Both the position numbers and the translations under genes were made by a program. From CAYNUJ01 sp964573255 (GTDB lineage: Bacteria > Bacteroidota > Ignavibacteria > Ignavibacteriales > Melioribacteraceae), in the NCBI GenBank assembly GCA_964573255.1, contig CAZNJB010000017.1, positions 1-64,000 on the forward strand: a stretch of DNA of 64,000 nucleotides, written 5' to 3'. Shown here piece by piece: positions 17,261 through 27,144 of this stretch. Every line of letters begins with the position of its first letter. Positions within the stretch are counted from its first letter, which is position 1. Under the pieces are notes generated by a model, which saw nothing but the letters and a program-made list of their open reading frames with translations, ran no database searches and was not told where the DNA came from.

Positions 17261-18538
17261 ATGAATAAGGTTTTGATAGTAACATATTATTGGCCTCCGG
17301 CAGGCGGTGCAGGTGTTCAGCGTGTGCTTAAATTTGCGAAGTATCTTCCGCAATTTGGTTGGGAACCTGTGATCCTTACAGTAGAAAAACCGGATGCACC
17401 GATTTATGATGAATCTTTGTTAGTCGATATACCCGACGGGTGCAAGGTTTACCGTTCAAAGGGATTCGAACCCTTCGATTTATATAAAAAATTCACTGGT
17501 AAAAAGGGAGAATACATTCCCGCTGATGTATTGATAAAAAAAGATGTTTCGATAAAAGAAAAGCTGGCGAAATGGGTTCGGGCTAATCTGTTTATTCCCG
17601 ATGCTAAAATCGGATGGTTTCCAAAAGCCGTTAAAACAGGAATGAAAATAATTGAAGAAGAAAAGATCGACATTATATTTTCAACCGCACCGCCGCCTAC
17701 AACAGCATTGATAGCCAAATCACTTGCGGAAAAGAGTGGGTTGCCTTGGGTAGCAGATTTCAGGGATCCGTGGCTTGAGATAGTCTACTACCAAAGTTTA
17801 AAACGGAGCAAGCCTACAATTATGATAGATTCCGTGCTGGAGAAGAAATGCCTTAAAAGAGCCGATATTATAACGACAGTGAGTAAAAATCTGGCTGAGT
17901 TGTTCAACTCGAAAGTCCCGGCGGATAAATATCGCGTTATTCCAAATGGTTACGACGAAACGGATTTCCACGAAATTGAACATAGCAAAAATGAAAAGTT
18001 TACAATTGCTTATACCGGCGCATTATCTAAAGACCGAGTGCCTTATCCGTTGCTAAGTGCTCTTCAAAAAGTAAAAGAAGAAGGATTGAAAATTCAATTG
18101 CGTTTTGCAGGAAGATTTTGTCCGGAGTTTCTGGAGGAGATTGAGAAAAGAAACATAAAAGATATGTTTAATATAAGCGGATTTGTGCCGCATTCGGAAT
18201 CGACAAAAATATTGCAGACAGCAGACGCTTTGCTCCTTGTAGTTGATAATGTGCCGGATAATAAAGGCTTTTTAACAGGTAAGGTTTTTGAATATCTTGG
18301 AAGTAGAAAACCGATATTTGCAATTGGTCCCGTTGACGGCGATGCAAACGAAATTATTACTCTGGCGGACGCCGGAAAGATGGTCGATTACAAAGATGAT
18401 AACGGGGCATATGAGCTTTTGAAAAAATACTACAGTGATTGGGAATCCGGTACTTCGCAATTTAATTTTAATGTAGAAAAATATTCGAGAAAGAATTTAA
18501 CGAAAGAGTTGGTTAAAATATTTGAGGAAAAAGTTTAA
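17261..18538 (+). CDS. Family 4 glycosyltransferase (WbuB-like layout)
   Basis: A 425-residue GT-B enzyme. The N-terminus, LIVTYYWPPAGGAGVQRVLKFAKYLP cut to its core PPAGGAGVQR, is characteristic of a large GT4 subgroup found in Bacteroidota and relatives. A conserved PWVADFRDPW lies in the middle and a donor-site region with FLTGKVFEYLGSRKPI near residue 340. It probably extends the same glycan as its neighbours. Its stop shares one base with the start of the epimerase gene (TAATG), so the two are translationally coupled. Confidence 0.9.
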   Translation: MNKVLIVTYYWPPAGGAGVQRVLKFAKYLPQFGWEPVILTVEKPDAPIYDESLLVDIPDGCKVYRSKGFEPFDLYKKFTGKKGEYIPADVLIKKDVSIKEKLAKWVRANLFIPDAKIGWFPKAVKTGMKIIEEEKIDIIFSTAPPPTTALIAKSLAEKSGLPWVADFRDPWLEIVYYQSLKRSKPTIMIDSVLEKKCLKRADIITTVSKNLAELFNSKVPADKYRVIPNGYDETDFHEIEHSKNEKFTIAYTGALSKDRVPYPLLSALQKVKEEGLKIQLRFAGRFCPEFLEEIEKRNIKDMFNISGFVPHSESTKILQTADALLLVVDNVPDNKGFLTGKVFEYLGSRKPIFAIGPVDGDANEIITLADAGKMVDYKDDNGAYELLKKYYSDWESGTSQFNFNVEKYSRKNLTKELVKIFEEKV

Positions 18539-19587
18539 TGATAGTCTGTTCGGTTGTCGGGGCCCGTCCTCAGTTCATTAAAGCTGCGGTGGTTAATAAA
18601 GTAATCGCAAAAACCGAAGGTATAAAAGAAGTTGTAATTCATACCGGTCAGCATTACGACGAAAATATGTCGAAAGTATTTTTTGACGAGTTGCAAATTC
18701 CGAGACCGGATTACAATTTGGAAGTTGGCTCTGCATCGCATGCCGTGCAAACTGCGGAGATAATGATTCGCAGCGAAAAAATATTTACCGAATTAAAACC
18801 GGATTGGGTTCTTGTTTATGGAGATACAAACTCAACTATCGCTGCATCTTTAGCTGCGGCAAAACTGCATCTTAAAGTTGCTCACGTAGAAGCGGGTTTA
18901 AGGAGCTTTAACCGCTTAATGCCGGAAGAGATAAACAGAATTACAACAGACAGAATTTCCAATCTTCTTTTTGCACCAACGCAAAACGCTATCGATTTGC
19001 TGGTGAAGGAAGGAATAATTGATAATGTTGTATTTGCCGGCGATGTTATGTATGATTCAATTTTGTTCTACGAACAACTTGCCGAACAAAAATATAAACT
19101 GGAAGAGATAACGGGCGAAGATAATTTTTATTTAGCCACTATTCATCGTCCCGCCAATACGGACAATCCCCAAAATTTACAGAATATATTCGAAGCCTTT
19201 TCTCGCTTGGATTATCCGGTAATCATTCCGTTGCATCCGCGTACGCGGAGTAAATTGGATGGCATTAAATATTCCGATAACGTCAAAATTCTTGATCCGG
19301 TTCCGTATCTTAAAATTATATTGCTTTTGAAAAACAGCATTAAAGTTTTAACCGACAGCGGAGGACTTCAGAAAGAAGCGTATTTCCTTAATAAGCAGTG
19401 TATTACGTTAAGAACCGAAACCGAATGGATTGAAACGCTTAACAATAATTGGAACAGGATTGTCGGTGCCGATATTGAAAAAATTGTTGAAGCAATAAAT
19501 TCAGAACCGACGGGACCGAAAGGCAATTATTTCGGTGACGGAAAGGCGGGAGAAAAAATCGTTGAAGCATTAATAAATTATAAGTAA
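18538..19587 (+). CDS. wecB: UDP-N-acetylglucosamine 2-epimerase, non-hydrolysing
   Basis: Interconverts UDP-GlcNAc and UDP-ManNAc, supplying ManNAc-type sugars for surface glycans. The family signatures are complete: GARPQFIKAA at residue 8, HTGQHYDENM (about 37-46), VYGDTNST (about 97), HVEAGLRS (about 121), PEEINR, and IHRPANTDNP (about 205). At 349 residues it is slightly shorter than E. coli WecB (376). It overlaps the upstream GT4 gene by one base. No WecC-type dehydrogenase lies in the window, so the product may be used as ManNAc directly. Confidence 0.95.
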   Translation: MIVCSVVGARPQFIKAAVVNKVIAKTEGIKEVVIHTGQHYDENMSKVFFDELQIPRPDYNLEVGSASHAVQTAEIMIRSEKIFTELKPDWVLVYGDTNSTIAASLAAAKLHLKVAHVEAGLRSFNRLMPEEINRITTDRISNLLFAPTQNAIDLLVKEGIIDNVVFAGDVMYDSILFYEQLAEQKYKLEEITGEDNFYLATIHRPANTDNPQNLQNIFEAFSRLDYPVIIPLHPRTRSKLDGIKYSDNVKILDPVPYLKIILLLKNSIKVLTDSGGLQKEAYFLNKQCITLRTETEWIETLNNNWNRIVGADIEKIVEAINSEPTGPKGNYFGDGKAGEKIVEALINYK

Positions 19588-19623
19588 ACTTGAAATTCTT
19601 AAAGAATAAATAAAAGTAGCGTT

Positions 19624-22101
19624 ATGAAGAGAAAACAAAAATCGGAAAAGAAAATAGAACAAATTAACTTTTTGGATAACTTAAGCGAAAGCAAAAAGAA
19701 TTTAATAGCGGTAATTGTACTTTTAATTCCGCTTCTTTATTTCTTTTTACCATTCGAAATAAAAAATCTTGAGCCGATCGGAAACGATTACTTGGCTTCC
19801 AAAGGTCAAACGCATCTTTGGAGCCAGTGGCAGGAAGAACATGGCGAGCAGGTTCTATGGAATCCGAATATATTTGTCGGCGAGCCGATTTATTCCCGTA
19901 TAACACCGAAAATAATTCATATCGATACTCTGATGACTTATCTCGGTAAAATATTTTACTGGGTTTTCTGGCAGATGTTAATTGGCGGACTCGGTATTTA
20001 CTTCTTTTTGCGATACAAGAAGTTACCATGGTATATCGCTCTTATTGCTGCGACAGCTTTTATTTTACTGCCCGATTGGCAGGCATTAATAGGGGAAGGA
20101 CACAATTCAAAGCTTCGCGCTATAATGTCGCTGCCCTGGTTTTGGTTAAGTTTTAGTTATTTATTCGATAAAAGAAATTGGCTCGGCGCCGGTTTGTTTG
20201 CTTTTACTTTTGCATGGCTTAGCAGAACTCATCACTTCCAGATTGTTTTTTATGGAATACTCGTTTTGTTCTTCCTGTATATTTATCCGACAATTTTACT
20301 CATTGTAAAGAAAAAGTATAAAGAGTTCGGAAGTTTATCTGTGAAATTTGTGCTTGCGTTGGTGTTAGTCTTTTTTACAGCGGCGCAGCCTTTATTTACG
20401 ACTAATGAATATGCCAAGTACACAACACGCGGCGGAAACCCTGTTAATATTGGGCAGGAAGCTGAGACAGCAAAGAAAGCCGGCGGTGTTAGTTTGGAAT
20501 ACGCCACTCAATGGTCGTTCAGTCCCAATGAATTACTTGGCTTCTTCATAGCTCGATTCCGTGGTGGTTTGCAAGGCGAAATTTACGACGGTGATAAGTA
20601 TGATCAACTGAAAGGAAGGCAAGTGCCCGGTTATTGGGGGGACAAACCATTTAACGGTAACTACGCAACTATGGGGATGATACTCTTTCTTTTTGCAGTA
20701 TTTGGCGCAATTTATTACCGGAAAGATACGTTTGTGTTATCGTTAACGATTTTTATTCTTTTTTCCATTTTGCTCTCCTTTGGCAGGCATTTCATATCAC
20801 TCTATGAATTATTCTTCTATTACCTGCCTTACTTCTCCAAGTTCCGAGCACCGGCAATGATTGTAAATATAACATTCATTGCAATACTGCTTCTTTCAGC
20901 ATACGGATTGAAGGCTATAATAACTGAAGTTAAGGAGAAAGATTATAATCTGATTTTCGGTGTTTTTGGTGCAGGCGTTGTTTTAATGGTAGCTGTTCTT
21001 TTGATGAGGGATTCTTATGCTTACACAACAGCGACAGAAATAAAGAACTATGACGCTAACACATTGCAGGTTATCAAGGAAATACGCAAGGAATTTCTTT
21101 TGGCGGATACACAAAAGGTTCTAATCTTTGCAGTACTTGCTTTTGCAGCGGTTGCAGGGTTCTTGTATAAAAAAATCAGAACCGAATATTTCATTGCAAT
21201 AATTTTATTGCTGAGTGCAATGGAGCTCTTTACCACTTCAAACAGAGCATATAAACAGATGAATCTGCAAGATCCCGATAAATTGGAGTTGACTGAATAC
21301 AGGAATACGCCGATTACCAATATCCTTAAGAAAGACAATTCAAACTCACGCGCTATAGTTGTGGGAAGAGGATTTACCGATAATCATTATGCATATTTCT
21401 ATCCTTTGATAAGTGGTTACAGTGCGATAAAGTTACAATTAATTCAAGATATAATTTCGCACAATCTCTTTTCGGGTAATTCCCCAAGTGGAATCAATTG
21501 GAATATCGTTAATATGCTGGGAGGAAAATACGTAATAACCCAGCAGTTGCTTCCCGATTCCGGCTTGAGCATTATTGCGGAAGATAAAGTGCGAAAAGAG
21601 ATTATGTATAATAATCCAAATGCCATGCCGAAAGGATGGTTTGTTAAAGAACTGCGGAAGTTTAAAACACGCGAAGACGTAGTACTTTTTATGAACACCG
21701 AAGATTTCGATCCTGCTGTTGTTGCACTAACGGCTTCCGATAAATTAGACGGTGATATGACTTTTACCGGCGAAGGAAAGGTTGAGTTAATAAACTACGA
21801 ACCGAATAGATTCTCTTTCAAAACTGAAGCAAATGACAAGCAGTTTTTGGTTGTGGCTGAAACTTTCTATCCAAAAGGTTGGAAGGCGCTTGTGGATGGC
21901 GAGGAGACTGAAATATTTCAAGTAAATCACTTGATCAGGGGAATAATGCTTCCACCCGGAAATCATACCGTTAAATTTGAGTTCGCTCCTTCATCTTATT
22001 ATTTAAGCATGAGCTTGGTATGGGTCGGTGATGTATTTATACTGTTGTTAATCGTTATTCCGCTCTATTTTCAATATAAAAAGAGAGAACCGGAGGCTTG
22101 A
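19624..22101 (+). CDS. YfhO-family polytopic membrane protein
   Basis: An 825-residue inner-membrane protein with at least twelve hydrophobic segments, from about residue 28 (LIAVIVLLIPLLYFFLPF) to about 800 (VFILLLIVIPLYF). The layout matches the YfhO family: a GT-C-like membrane domain and a soluble periplasmic section from about 560 to 780 that ends with the conserved FYPKGWKALVDGEE and LPPGNHTVKFEF. Family members are thought to attach sugars from lipid carriers to surface polymers, such as teichoic-acid glycosylation in Gram-positives; here the substrate is unknown. It closes the first part of the cluster, with a terminator overlapping its stop codon. Confidence 0.88.
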   Translation: MKRKQKSEKKIEQINFLDNLSESKKNLIAVIVLLIPLLYFFLPFEIKNLEPIGNDYLASKGQTHLWSQWQEEHGEQVLWNPNIFVGEPIYSRITPKIIHIDTLMTYLGKIFYWVFWQMLIGGLGIYFFLRYKKLPWYIALIAATAFILLPDWQALIGEGHNSKLRAIMSLPWFWLSFSYLFDKRNWLGAGLFAFTFAWLSRTHHFQIVFYGILVLFFLYIYPTILLIVKKKYKEFGSLSVKFVLALVLVFFTAAQPLFTTNEYAKYTTRGGNPVNIGQEAETAKKAGGVSLEYATQWSFSPNELLGFFIARFRGGLQGEIYDGDKYDQLKGRQVPGYWGDKPFNGNYATMGMILFLFAVFGAIYYRKDTFVLSLTIFILFSILLSFGRHFISLYELFFYYLPYFSKFRAPAMIVNITFIAILLLSAYGLKAIITEVKEKDYNLIFGVFGAGVVLMVAVLLMRDSYAYTTATEIKNYDANTLQVIKEIRKEFLLADTQKVLIFAVLAFAAVAGFLYKKIRTEYFIAIILLLSAMELFTTSNRAYKQMNLQDPDKLELTEYRNTPITNILKKDNSNSRAIVVGRGFTDNHYAYFYPLISGYSAIKLQLIQDIISHNLFSGNSPSGINWNIVNMLGGKYVITQQLLPDSGLSIIAEDKVRKEIMYNNPNAMPKGWFVKELRKFKTREDVVLFMNTEDFDPAVVALTASDKLDGDMTFTGEGKVELINYEPNRFSFKTEANDKQFLVVAETFYPKGWKALVDGEETEIFQVNHLIRGIMLPPGNHTVKFEFAPSSYYLSMSLVWVGDVFILLLIVIPLYFQYKKREPEA

Positions 22102-22127
22102 ATTATTCTCCGGTTCTTTTTATTTTT
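22086..22127 (+). terminator. Intrinsic terminator after the YfhO-like gene
   Basis: A perfect 10-base stem, AGAACCGGAG (22086-22095) against CTCCGGTTCT (22108-22117), followed by TTTTATTTTT. The left arm lies inside the last codons of the gene. It splits the cluster into two transcription units, with the second starting at 22148. Confidence 0.88.
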
Positions 22128-22147
22128 GAGTAAAATAATTACTCAAA

Positions 22148-22687
22148 ATGCTAAAGTCGATTATTACATCCGAAGTAAGAATTAAACTTCTGCTGAAGTT
22201 TTTTCTCAATCCGAATACTCAGGCATATTTACGTCAGCTTTCGAATGAGTTCGGTGAATCCACCAACGGCATCCGCGTTGAATTAAATCGCTTAGTTGAA
22301 GCAAACATTCTGGATACGGAGACAAGAGGGAGGAACAAGCTTTACAAGGCAAACGTTTCGCATCCTTTATTCGAAGAGATCCGGAATATTGTTCTGAAAT
22401 CTACCGGAATAGAAAAGGTGATATCCAATATCATCAATAAACTCGGGAATGTTGAACTTGCATTTATTCGAGGCGATTACGCCGTAGGACGCGATACCGG
22501 ATTGATAGAGCTTGTTGTTGTTGGCGACAATGTTAATAAAGCCGAGTTGGAAAGGGTAAGAAAGAAAACGGAAAAATTAATCGACAGAAAAATTTCAGTT
22601 TTAATTTTAACAAGTAAAGAGTTTTCAACTTTGAAGAATAAATTTATGAATGAACCGAATTTAATTTTAATGAGAGGCGTAAAATGA
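22148..22687 (+). CDS. Winged-helix protein with degenerate nucleotidyltransferase-like domain
   Basis: A 179-residue protein in two parts. Residues 1-85 form a winged helix (ArsR/MarR-like): LLKFFLNPNTQAYLRQLSNEF, recognition helix STNGIRVELNRL, wing ETRGRNKLYKAN. Residues 95-175 resemble the MNT/Pol-beta nucleotidyltransferase fold, but the expected GS motif and DxD metal site appear as RGDYAVGRDTGLIELVVV, in which the first catalytic Asp is lost. It may therefore sense a nucleotide or sugar nucleotide without catalysis. The ATGA overlap with the cytidylyltransferase gene suggests coupled translation and local regulation of the second half of the polysaccharide cluster, which is inferred. 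Confidence 0.75.
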   Translation: MLKSIITSEVRIKLLLKFFLNPNTQAYLRQLSNEFGESTNGIRVELNRLVEANILDTETRGRNKLYKANVSHPLFEEIRNIVLKSTGIEKVISNIINKLGNVELAFIRGDYAVGRDTGLIELVVVGDNVNKAELERVRKKTEKLIDRKISVLILTSKEFSTLKNKFMNEPNLILMRGVK

Positions 22688-23427
22688 ATTTCAGTTTTTT
22701 GATTCAAGCAAGAATGGGATCATCCCGCTTTCCGGGTAAAGCACTCGAAAAAATATATAAAGATTATACTCTTATTGATATCGTTTATCACAGAGTGATG
22801 ATGGCTAATTTTTCCGAACCGCTTAACGTTATTGTGTTAACCAGTGATAGTCGTAAAGATGATGAATTAGTTGCACATCTTGCGAATAACGATATACTTT
22901 ATTTCCGCGGTGATGAGGAGAACGTTTATAAGAGATATAAAAATTATTTCGAAGCGATTTCATTGCGACCCGATTACTTTTTCAGAATATATGGTGACAA
23001 TCCGTTTATTGAACCTGAGTTCTTAGATGATTTATCAAACCTGATTATTCACGATGAAGCGGAAGGGGATTATTTTAGTCACCGGGACGCTGACGGGAAT
23101 CCCTCAATATTAACTAATTACGGATTTTTCGGAGAGTTAATTAAGACCGATTCTTTTATGGATGCTCACCCTTTAATGAAAGAAGAAGGATATAAAGAGC
23201 ACGTAACGCCGGTGTTCTACAAAAGCGATCGGTTCAAATCCCAATTTGTAGATATGGATGAATCGCTTAAAAACAACGAACTGAGATTAACATTAGATAC
23301 TAAAGAAGATTTGGAAATAGTAAAAAAGATAATTGCCGAATTGGATACTATCGATTTTACATTCAAAGAAGTAATGGAAGTGGTGGAAGCGCACCCAGAG
23401 TATAATGTGTTTAAAAATAAAGTGTAA
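22684..23427 (+). CDS. SpsF-like cytidylyltransferase
   Basis: A 247-residue enzyme of the SpsF/CMP-KDO-synthetase fold. It starts with FLIQARMGSSRFPGKAL, in which the RxGSxRxPxK nucleotide-binding loop is exact, and has RIYGDNPFIEPEFLD near residue 99 with the metal-binding Asp. Members activate nine-carbon or other sugars with CTP for glycosylation of surface structures. No NeuB/NeuC-like gene is adjacent, so the sugar is unknown. It overlaps the winged-helix gene by 4 bases and is followed after 57 bases by a GT4 gene. Confidence 0.85.
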   Translation: MNFSFLIQARMGSSRFPGKALEKIYKDYTLIDIVYHRVMMANFSEPLNVIVLTSDSRKDDELVAHLANNDILYFRGDEENVYKRYKNYFEAISLRPDYFFRIYGDNPFIEPEFLDDLSNLIIHDEAEGDYFSHRDADGNPSILTNYGFFGELIKTDSFMDAHPLMKEEGYKEHVTPVFYKSDRFKSQFVDMDESLKNNELRLTLDTKEDLEIVKKIIAELDTIDFTFKEVMEVVEAHPEYNVFKNKV

Positions 23428-23484
23428 AGAGATTGTTTATAGAGATCAAATCAAAATTCTTTTCTTATAAGTAGGAATATTACT

Positions 23485-24672
23485 ATGCACATTGGAATGA
23501 TCCTGGATAATGAGTTTACTGGTGATGTTAGGGTAGAAAATGAAGTGATGTCTCTTCAGAAAGCGGGTCATAAGGTTTTTGTCCTTTGTTTAAATTATGG
23601 TAATAAAAGATCCTTCGAAGATTTTTCCGGTGCAAAAATAATTAGAGTTTTTATTCCGCTGTTGATTAAAAATAAATTGAAAGGTCTCAATAATACAATC
23701 ATTAATCTTTATCCAAGGTTTTGGTCTAGACACATTAAAAAATTTATTATAGAAAATAATATTGAAGTACTTCATGTGCATGATCTCTGGATGTTGGAAA
23801 GTGCTTACATTGCAAATAAATCATTTAAACTACCGGTTGTAGCAGATTTGCATGAAAATTTTGTGCAAGCACTTTATGGATATAAATATGCAAATACATT
23901 TCCGGGAAATATTCTGATATCGAAAAAGAGATGGCAGAAAAAAGAAGTCGAGTGGACAAAAAAAGCGGATAAAATTATTACTGTAATCGAAGAAGCTGTT
24001 GAACGATACCAAAAACTTGGTAATGAAATAGACAAAATTGTTGTTCTACCTAACTATGTAAATCTTGATTCATTTTTAACATCTTCAATTGATAAAAATA
24101 TTCTAGAAAAATTTAGTGAAAATTTTACACTAACGTATGTTGGTGGATTTGATTCACATCGCGGACTTGAATCTGCAATTAGAGCAGTATCAAATATTAT
24201 TAAAGTAATTAGAAATTTTAAACTAGTATTAGTTGGATCCGGAAGCAATTTTAATGATTTGAAAAAACTTGCTAATGAGTTAGATGTTAGTGAATATATT
24301 TCATTCGAAGGCTGGCAGCCACACGAGAAACTTATTTCATATATAAAGGCAAGTGATATGTGCCTAATTCCTCACTTAAAAACAGTTCATACTGACAATA
24401 CTATTCCACACAAATTATTTCAATATATGATTTTAGAAAAACCTGTAGTTTCATCTAATCTTAGACCAATTGAACGGATATTATCGGATACTGAAGCAGG
24501 TGTAATATTTAAATCAAATGACGAAAGCGATTTAGCGGAAAAAGTAATTTCTCTATATAAAAATCCCAAGTTGATGAAAACAATGGGTGAAAATGGAAAA
24601 AGAGGAGTTATCGAAAAGTACAATTGGGATAAAGCAGCAGAAAAATTAATCAATCTTTATAAAAATATCTAA
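23485..24672 (+). CDS. Family 4 glycosyltransferase
   Basis: A 395-residue GT-B enzyme. The N-terminal domain reads HIGMILDNEFTGDVRVENEV, and HVHDLWMLESAYIA near residue 98 and VVADLHENF near 117 are typical of a GT4 subgroup. The donor domain has YVGGFDSHRGLESAI (about 217) and the signature HTDNTIPHKLFQYM followed by KPVVSSNLRPIERI (about 300-330). From here to 26.9 kb the DNA looks more AT-rich than the upstream glycan genes, which hints at a separate origin. Confidence 0.9.
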   Translation: MHIGMILDNEFTGDVRVENEVMSLQKAGHKVFVLCLNYGNKRSFEDFSGAKIIRVFIPLLIKNKLKGLNNTIINLYPRFWSRHIKKFIIENNIEVLHVHDLWMLESAYIANKSFKLPVVADLHENFVQALYGYKYANTFPGNILISKKRWQKKEVEWTKKADKIITVIEEAVERYQKLGNEIDKIVVLPNYVNLDSFLTSSIDKNILEKFSENFTLTYVGGFDSHRGLESAIRAVSNIIKVIRNFKLVLVGSGSNFNDLKKLANELDVSEYISFEGWQPHEKLISYIKASDMCLIPHLKTVHTDNTIPHKLFQYMILEKPVVSSNLRPIERILSDTEAGVIFKSNDESDLAEKVISLYKNPKLMKTMGENGKRGVIEKYNWDKAAEKLINLYKNI

Positions 24673-24685
24673 AGGGATAATTGTT

Positions 24686-25471
24686 TTGGCTAAAGATAGC
24701 AGAAAGTATTATGAAAACTTTGACTGGGAATCAGCTGAACTTAAAGAAAAACTTCAAGAAAAGATAGATTTAATTTTATCAAGCATCCCCAATGACGTTA
24801 AATCGATGATTGATATTGGTTGTGGGGATGGAACAATAAGTAATAAGCTTAAAAATTATTACAAAGTAACAGCAGTTGACAGGAGCATAAATGCACTTAA
24901 ATTCCTGGAAACTAGTAAGATCTGTGCATCTGCAGATAAAATTCCGATAAAGAGTCAATCATTTGATTTGGTGTTTAGCAGCGAAATGATTGAGCACTTG
25001 CCCGATGCGATTTTTTATGATGCTATTAATGAATTTAAAAGAATAACGAAGAAATATATTTATCTGACCTTTCCCAATAACGAAAATGTAGAAAAAAACT
25101 TTGTCAAATGTCCTGATTGCGGAACGGTATTTAACAAAATATATCATTTAAGAAAATTAAATCTTGATATAATTAAAAATCTCTTTCCAGAATTTGAAGT
25201 AGTATTCAAGACAGAGCATGGGCTTAAGATTAGATACTATAATAAAGTTATAGCAAAGATAAAGCATTCCATTGTATCATCCGACTCATGGATACCATTA
25301 AGGTGGACACCGGAAAATAAGAGAAATACTACTTGTCCCGATTGTGGTAAACATTTCAAAATTCCTTATAAATTCAGCATATTAGGATTTTTACTGGATA
25401 GTTTGAATATAATTTTGTCGCCGAAAAAGCCTTACCAATTGTTTGTATTACTGAAGAAGAAAAATGCTTAA
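24686..25471 (+). CDS. SAM-dependent methyltransferase with two zinc-knuckle-like CPDCG motifs
   Basis: A 261-residue cytoplasmic methyltransferase. The SAM loop is MIDIGCGDGTIS (about 37-48), followed by TAVDRSINAL and SSEMIEHLPD (about 102-111), the methyltransferase-11 pattern. The C-terminal half holds two CPDCG motifs, CPDCGTVFN near 143 and CPDCGKHFK near 220, which together could bind one zinc ion; this is unusual for the family. The start is a TTG at 24686, preceded by AAAGGG; no ATG precedes the SAM motif. It overlaps the flippase gene by 8 bases. Glycan or sugar methylation is inferred from context. Confidence 0.85.
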   Translation: MAKDSRKYYENFDWESAELKEKLQEKIDLILSSIPNDVKSMIDIGCGDGTISNKLKNYYKVTAVDRSINALKFLETSKICASADKIPIKSQSFDLVFSSEMIEHLPDAIFYDAINEFKRITKKYIYLTFPNNENVEKNFVKCPDCGTVFNKIYHLRKLNLDIIKNLFPEFEVVFKTEHGLKIRYYNKVIAKIKHSIVSSDSWIPLRWTPENKRNTTCPDCGKHFKIPYKFSILGFLLDSLNIILSPKKPYQLFVLLKKKNA

Positions 25472-26933
25472 TAAATTAAAAAAAACCATCAAGCATTCAG
25501 TGATATACAGTTTTGGGAATTTATCATCAAAACTGATTGGGCTTATTCTTCTTCCACTTTATACGCAACATCTTACAACGAAGGAATATGGAATTCTTGC
25601 ACTTCTCGAAGTTACGAGTCAAATCTTAATTCTTTTATTGGGATTAAATCTTGGTACGGCATTATTACGATGGTGTTCTGCAGAAAAAGATGAAGCAAAA
25701 AACAGGTCTGTCATATTTACAATATTTTCTACATCTATATTCATAGCAATTGTCAGTACGTCTTTATTAGTTTCAGTTTCCGATGAGTTTTCCTTACTAT
25801 TTTTTGACCATTTACGATTTAACGAATATTTTACAATATTATTTATTTCGATCGCTTTTGGAATATTAAATTTACTTCCACTTAATTTAATCAGGGTAAA
25901 AGAAAAGCCTGTTTTTTTTGTAATAATAACCAGTTTAAAATTTATTGTAATATTATGCTTGAATATTTATTTTGTGGCTTATTTGAAGATAGGAGTAAAG
26001 GGAATTATTCTTAGCCAATTGATTGGTCAGGTGTTATTATTTGTTATTACTTTACCGTTTATCTTCAAAAACATATCCTTCAGATTTGACTTTAAGATTT
26101 TGAAAGAAATGTTATCGTATGGAGTGCCCTTGGTTTTTTCTTCCCTGGCTGCTATGATACTATCTTTGGGTGACAGATATCTATTGAAAATATTTGGGGA
26201 ACTATCGGATGTGGGTGTTTATTCACTTGCGTATAAGATGGCAAGTTCAATAAATGTTATAATTATCAATTCATTTCAATTAGGGTTTCTTCCATTAGCA
26301 TTTAAATATGCCGGGCAAAAAGATTCGAAGAGATTTTTTTCTAAAATACAGACTTATTTTACTCTTTTATTAGTCTTATTTGCTCTATTTCTATCGCTGT
26401 TTTCATTTGAAATCATCAATTTGCTGGCTTCCGATAAAGATTATCTTCCATCTTTTGCTTTAGTACCGTTTATAAGTTTTGCCTTTATATTGAAAGGAAT
26501 GGATTACATTTTTTCTTTATCATTCCATCAAATGAAAGTTACCAAGTATAATGCTTATATTGTTTCAACTAGTATGTTAGTTAATGTTACGCTAAATATA
26601 TTGTTGATTTCAATCATCGGAGTATATGGGGCGGCTATTTCAATGGTTATAGCTTATGGTTTAATGACGAGTTTATCGTATCATTATTCGAAAAAAATTA
26701 ATTTCATCCCTTATGAAATGAAAAAGTTATTCTTATTACTTTTTCTTTTCTTGGCGTTTACTTTAATAACTTTTATAATTATTAATAATCTGCCTATTCT
26801 ATTGAGATTAACAATTAAAATTTGTTTTATTATATCGTTTCCTGTTTTATTATACCTATTCAACTTTTTTGAAGAGATTGAGATAATTAGAGTTAAACAG
26901 TTTTGGGATAAACTGAAAAACAAAATAATCTAA
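25464..26933 (+). CDS. Wzx-type polysaccharide flippase (MVF/MATE-like superfamily)
   Basis: A 489-residue membrane protein with about fourteen hydrophobic segments from residue 12 (SVIYSFGNLSSKLIGLILLPLY reduces to the core SFGNLSSKLIG) to the C-terminus. The N-terminal layout, with a Gly in the first helix and YTQHLTTKEYGILAL after it, is typical of O-antigen translocases, which flip undecaprenyl-linked repeat units across the inner membrane. It overlaps the preceding methyltransferase gene and ends the polysaccharide cluster. No Wzy polymerase is evident in the window. Confidence 0.9.
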   Translation: MLNKLKKTIKHSVIYSFGNLSSKLIGLILLPLYTQHLTTKEYGILALLEVTSQILILLLGLNLGTALLRWCSAEKDEAKNRSVIFTIFSTSIFIAIVSTSLLVSVSDEFSLLFFDHLRFNEYFTILFISIAFGILNLLPLNLIRVKEKPVFFVIITSLKFIVILCLNIYFVAYLKIGVKGIILSQLIGQVLLFVITLPFIFKNISFRFDFKILKEMLSYGVPLVFSSLAAMILSLGDRYLLKIFGELSDVGVYSLAYKMASSINVIIINSFQLGFLPLAFKYAGQKDSKRFFSKIQTYFTLLLVLFALFLSLFSFEIINLLASDKDYLPSFALVPFISFAFILKGMDYIFSLSFHQMKVTKYNAYIVSTSMLVNVTLNILLISIIGVYGAAISMVIAYGLMTSLSYHYSKKINFIPYEMKKLFLLLFLFLAFTLITFIIINNLPILLRLTIKICFIISFPVLLYLFNFFEEIEIIRVKQFWDKLKNKII

Positions 26934-27144
26934 TCAAGTATTTAGAGTAATATATCTTTTAAGTTTTTCCTATATTTATTACTATGTTACTAAAGTATTT
27001 GATGTAAATTGATGATAGTCTTTTTGAGAATCTTTTGGACTTTTAGTTGATTTATGTCATATTTTGTTTCTGAGGGTGCTTCATAATATAAATTGCGTTT
27101 TCCTTTTATTTTTAATAAGTTTCCCCAAGTTTTAAGGAGGAAAA

